In this document: one piece after another, positions 61,587 to 64,000 of the stretch
Layout: each line of letters begins with the position of its first letter
Position numbering within the stretch: position 1 is the stretch's first letter
Assembly (NCBI GenBank): GCA_964460985.1
Contig: CAYWQX010000003.1
Coordinates: forward strand, 1 to 64,000
Reading direction: 5' to 3'
DNA: 64,000 nt
Source: CAZABG01 sp964460985
GTDB taxonomy: Bacteria; Chlamydiota; Chlamydiia; Chlamydiales; Parachlamydiaceae
Notes under the pieces: generated by a model
Databases searched by the model: none
Seen by the model: only the letters and a program-made list of their open reading frames with translations
Told to the model about the DNA's origin: nothing
Made by a program: the position numbers and the translations under genes

Positions 61587-62867
61587 TTAAAAGGAGGGCT
61601 TTCCGAGATGATAGGGAACTTTTCGGATAAAATGCCCTTCCGGATCAAAGAGGCTCGCGGTTCCCTCTCCTTGAGACACTTCCGAAATAGGCGTTTTATC
61701 CCCTTTTCGGAAATACTCCCCTTTAACAAGACGGTCTTTTTCATACTCTTCCATGAGCATGAGAGAGCCATCAAGGTACCAAGAAGTAAGAAGTCCATTT
61801 CTCTGATTGTCGGACATCTCTTTCTGAGATTCTATCTGACCGTTAGGGTACCAGGTTTTAACAAGCCCTCGTATTTTCCCTTCGTACCAATTAACTGAAA
61901 GTTTAATTTTTAATGGGGTTCCGGGATAATAAATCTGCTCTTCACCATGTTTAAGGGCGTTTTTAACCATGTGTGTACTGACGCACTCGCCTTTTTGGTT
62001 ATACATCTCCACACGCCCTTCCGGAACACCATTTTTTATTTCAATGATCTCGGCGACCGTATTTTTCCCGAAAAGAGTTCTTTTGCCGTTGCCGTTTTGC
62101 ACTTCCGTGATTAAAGTGCCGTCCGTGTCGTAGTATTTTCCTGAAAGGAGTTTTCCGCAATTAAAACACTCTTCAGAGGCTATCTGAGAGCATGTCCAAT
62201 ATCTAATGGCTAAGCCGTTCGGCTCTCCTTGAACATATTCGGTTGATTGCAGAAGCTCGCCGTTGTCTCTAAAAATTTGAGCTGTACCCTCCATCATGCC
62301 CTGAGAATAGGGTATGATCTTCCAAACGTTGCCTGAAGGATGGTAATAGGTCGAAACACCGTTTAGGACACCGTTTGAATAGCTTATTTCGGCGATTTTT
62401 TGGCCGCAGTTGTTATAGGCTAAACTGATACCGGTAAAAAGCCATGTTTTTTCGGCAGACTCGGTGACATCCGGCTCCCCGCTGATGACAGTGGCTTCCA
62501 CTTTTAGCTGCCCATTATCAAACCACTCTTTAAATTGGCCGTAAGCACGGCCGTTCACGACCTCTAGGTACTGTTTAGGCTGCCCGTTAGGATGATAGGT
62601 CGTAACTTTCGCGCTCATGCAGCCCGACTGGTCTCTTGCATAGATGCGCATCACCTTTTTATAGTTTTGGCACTTTAAAAAGTCGACCTCCTCATACTGC
62701 TTAATTCTTTCGGGATGACTGATCGTCTCAGACATTCCGTTGACATCGGTTAAATTGATGGAAAGAAGTTTAGGAGGGGGCGGAGGCGCCATTTCACAGC
62801 TATCTTGTCTTTTCGAGCAAGCCGTTAGAAGGAATAAAAGGGTCAAAAGAGCTGTCAGAAATTTCAC
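61587..62867 (-). CDS. MORN_2-repeat lipoprotein
   Basis: A lipoprotein signal peptide (MKFLTALLTLLFLLTAC, lipidated C17) is followed by a Pro-rich linker (MAPPPPPKLL) and about 12 MORN_2-type repeats (e.g. TYHPNGQPKQYLEVVNG, EWFDNGQLKVEATVISG, TWYPNGQIESQKEMSDN). The protein is anchored in the inner or outer membrane and projects a repeat rod. It is a relative of the 820-residue protein at 11460-13922. It is part of a tight operon with membrane proteins of PilO/PilN type. Confidence 0.85.
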   Translation of the reverse strand: MKFLTALLTLLFLLTACSKRQDSCEMAPPPPPKLLSINLTDVNGMSETISHPERIKQYEEVDFLKCQNYKKVMRIYARDQSGCMSAKVTTYHPNGQPKQYLEVVNGRAYGQFKEWFDNGQLKVEATVISGEPDVTESAEKTWLFTGISLAYNNCGQKIAEISYSNGVLNGVSTYYHPSGNVWKIIPYSQGMMEGTAQIFRDNGELLQSTEYVQGEPNGLAIRYWTCSQIASEECFNCGKLLSGKYYDTDGTLITEVQNGNGKRTLFGKNTVAEIIEIKNGVPEGRVEMYNQKGECVSTHMVKNALKHGEEQIYYPGTPLKIKLSVNWYEGKIRGLVKTWYPNGQIESQKEMSDNQRNGLLTSWYLDGSLMLMEEYEKDRLVKGEYFRKGDKTPISEVSQGEGTASLFDPEGHFIRKVPYHLGKPSF

Positions 62868-62871
62868 GTCT

Positions 62872-63492
62872 TTAACTAAACTCCCTTTTTAACAGCTTCA
62901 TCGAGAGTTGGTAGACCTCATTTTTGTCCGGATGGGTCTTCTTATCGAGCTTAAAATCTAAAATAATGAGTTGCGGCCGTGTTGAAACAGGTTCATTTTC
63001 ACCGATCTTAACTCCCTCGATTCTTGATAAAATCAATTTGAGGTCGTTTAAATTCACTTCGACTGGATGAGATTGCGTTTCGGTGACCTCTTGAAAAGGG
63101 CCGTAGTTCTGCACCACTCCTTCTGTAAAGACCAAATCGTTTCCGGAACCGGTCAGGAACTCGAGCCTTTTTTTAATACTCTCGTCATCCGGAAAGTTTT
63201 TTTGGTTTACGATTTTTTGCAAAGCTTCAATTTCAGGTTGTAGAAAAGAGAGGGTTTCAAGGTTTTTATCGATATAAAAATGGTCGGCATCTTTGAAATA
63301 GGCGCGCACCTTTTTGTTGGTCGCCTGCCTTTGATCCTTTAAAAGGTACGCCTCCTTGAGAGCGTCGATTTCCTGGTTAAGTTCATCCAAGCGATTAAGG
63401 CGGCTCATAACAAAGGCGGTGGAAATTAAAACAGGAATGAGAGCGAATATCAGGATGTAGAGAAGCGCTCTGTTTTGTGGGATTTTATTCAT
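62872..63492 (-). CDS. PilO/GspM-like membrane protein
   Basis: The 206-residue protein has one membrane segment (LLYILIFALIPVLISTAFVM), a coiled coil (MSRLNRLDELNQEIDALKEAYLLKD) and a C-terminal alpha-beta domain (HPVEVNLNDLKLILSRIEGVKIG, PQLIILDFKLDKK). This arrangement matches PilO/GspM-type assembly proteins of type IV pilus and type II secretion systems. It could be part of the chlamydial Gsp-like machine. It overlaps the next gene upstream by four bases. Confidence 0.65.
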   Translation of the reverse strand: MNKIPQNRALLYILIFALIPVLISTAFVMSRLNRLDELNQEIDALKEAYLLKDQRQATNKKVRAYFKDADHFYIDKNLETLSFLQPEIEALQKIVNQKNFPDDESIKKRLEFLTGSGNDLVFTEGVVQNYGPFQEVTETQSHPVEVNLNDLKLILSRIEGVKIGENEPVSTRPQLIILDFKLDKKTHPDKNEVYQLSMKLLKREFS

Positions 63493-64000
63493 TGTCCACT
63501 CCCGGAAAGATAAGGGGTCTTATCCTTCAGATAAAAAGAAGTTCTATACTTGCCCTTGGAAGAGCTCCACTTCACTTCGCCTTTAGCATCAATAAAATCG
63601 TTGGGTTGAATTAAGGCGGTATGTAATTCACGAGCCATTTTAGGGGTAGGGGCCGATAGCTCTACATCCACTTTAACTTGATATTTTTCATTTCGTTTAT
63701 TCGCCTCAGGGCGCTTCACCATCGTATAGTTGAAACTGTCGATGGTAATTTTTCCATCTTCCCCCTGCATTTGAGGAAGGCCATTAAGCCACGCCAAGGT
63801 ATCGGTTACAGTGGGTACTTGAGGGTAGAGGGGGAACAGATCGGGTTCGTTATTAATCTGTTTTTCGAGAATTTCCATCCGTGTCCTTAGCTCAGACATC
63901 GAAAGATCCTTTAAAGAATCAACAGGAGTTTCTGTTTGACTAATCTCTTCTTCAAAGCCCTTAAAGGTTTTCCCGGTATCGGCGATGAGCTGACTGTAGT
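63489..64000 (-). CDS. PilN/GspL-like protein, partial (5' end outside the window)
   Basis: The frame is open across the window edge: codons upstream of the internal ATG at 63899 continue to base 64000 without a stop, so the true start is beyond it. The visible part has a coiled coil (DLSMSELRTRMEILEKQINNEPD) and a periplasmic-looking domain with WLNGLPQMQGEDGKITIDSFNYTMVKRP and VKVDVELSAPTPKMARELHTALIQ, similar to PilN/GspL ferredoxin-like domains. Overlaps the PilO-like gene (ATGA). Confidence 0.65.
   Translation of the reverse strand, partial: YSQLIADTGKTFKGFEEEISQTETPVDSLKDLSMSELRTRMEILEKQINNEPDLFPLYPQVPTVTDTLAWLNGLPQMQGEDGKITIDSFNYTMVKRPEANKRNEKYQVKVDVELSAPTPKMARELHTALIQPNDFIDAKGEVKWSSSKGKYRTSFYLKDKTPYLSGSGQ

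Noticed and set aside
1..64000. Possible mobile elements, phage genes or CRISPR loci
   Set aside because: I found no transposase, integrase, phage structural gene, direct-repeat-spacer array or tRNA-associated attachment duplication.

Overview
The window looks like a chromosomal segment of an environmental chlamydia (Waddlia/Parachlamydia/Simkania-type, phylum Chlamydiota). The evidence is a set of gene blocks known from Chlamydia chromosomes: mcsB-mcsA-frr-pyrH-tsf-rpsB-tRNA-Gly-pbp2, thrS-parA-pgp6 paralog, an NlpC/P60 amidase, the recBCD trio, and a glmU-like acyltransferase next to ispA. Base composition is moderately AT-rich, gene density is high, many stop/start codons overlap (ATGA), and recognisable Shine-Dalgarno sites are few. 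I saw no rRNA, IS element, phage gene or CRISPR array. Gaps between genes are all well under 300 bases.

Layout. 1-11 kb: a partial unknown gene, an RqcH/NFACT-like protein, an OmpR-type response regulator, TPR proteins, a DMT transporter, a zinc-ribbon repeat protein, an exported 2OG-Fe(II) oxygenase, rsmD and coaD. 11-15 kb: a zinc-ribbon protein, a giant MORN_2-repeat exported protein and an Fsr-like MFS pump. 15.3-17.8 kb: the most notable locus, two small exported Cys-containing proteins followed by an MNIO (DUF692) enzyme and a DUF2063 partner, which is a bufferin-type RiPP system. 17.8-24.7 kb: an rRNA m5C methyltransferase, a tandem GIY-YIG protein, an Inc-like membrane protein, a PgeF/YfiH protein, an SDR plus GT2 pair, and an orphan 451-aa protein. 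24.7-33.7 kb: translation, protein-quality and division genes with three tRNAs, PBP2 and NlpC/P60; McsB looks like a pseudokinase. 33.7-40.3 kb: compact recD, recB and recC. 40.4-47.3 kb: an MFS-PlsC fusion, a SnoaL-like exported protein, a Cys-rich porin and a 970-aa protein with a papain-like GSCFA motif.

47.3-54.2 kb: thrS, parA, a pgp6 paralog, tatA, tatC, an exported GT92, ung and tRNA-Pro. 54.2-64 kb: HAD and AlaX proteins, a MarR-GNAT fusion with a palindromic operator, an orphan gene bracketed by two copies of a palindromic element, a glmU-like protein, ispA, recA, and a tight operon (two SH2-like small paralogs, a MORN_2 lipoprotein, two PilO/PilN-like membrane proteins) leaving the window at base 64000.

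Functionally the window mixes core information processing with envelope work (PBP2, NlpC, PgeF, porin, Tat, secretion-like proteins) and a probable metal-handling RiPP module. Several proteins with no clear family are candidates for host interaction. Functional names rest on motif recognition by eye; no database search was run.
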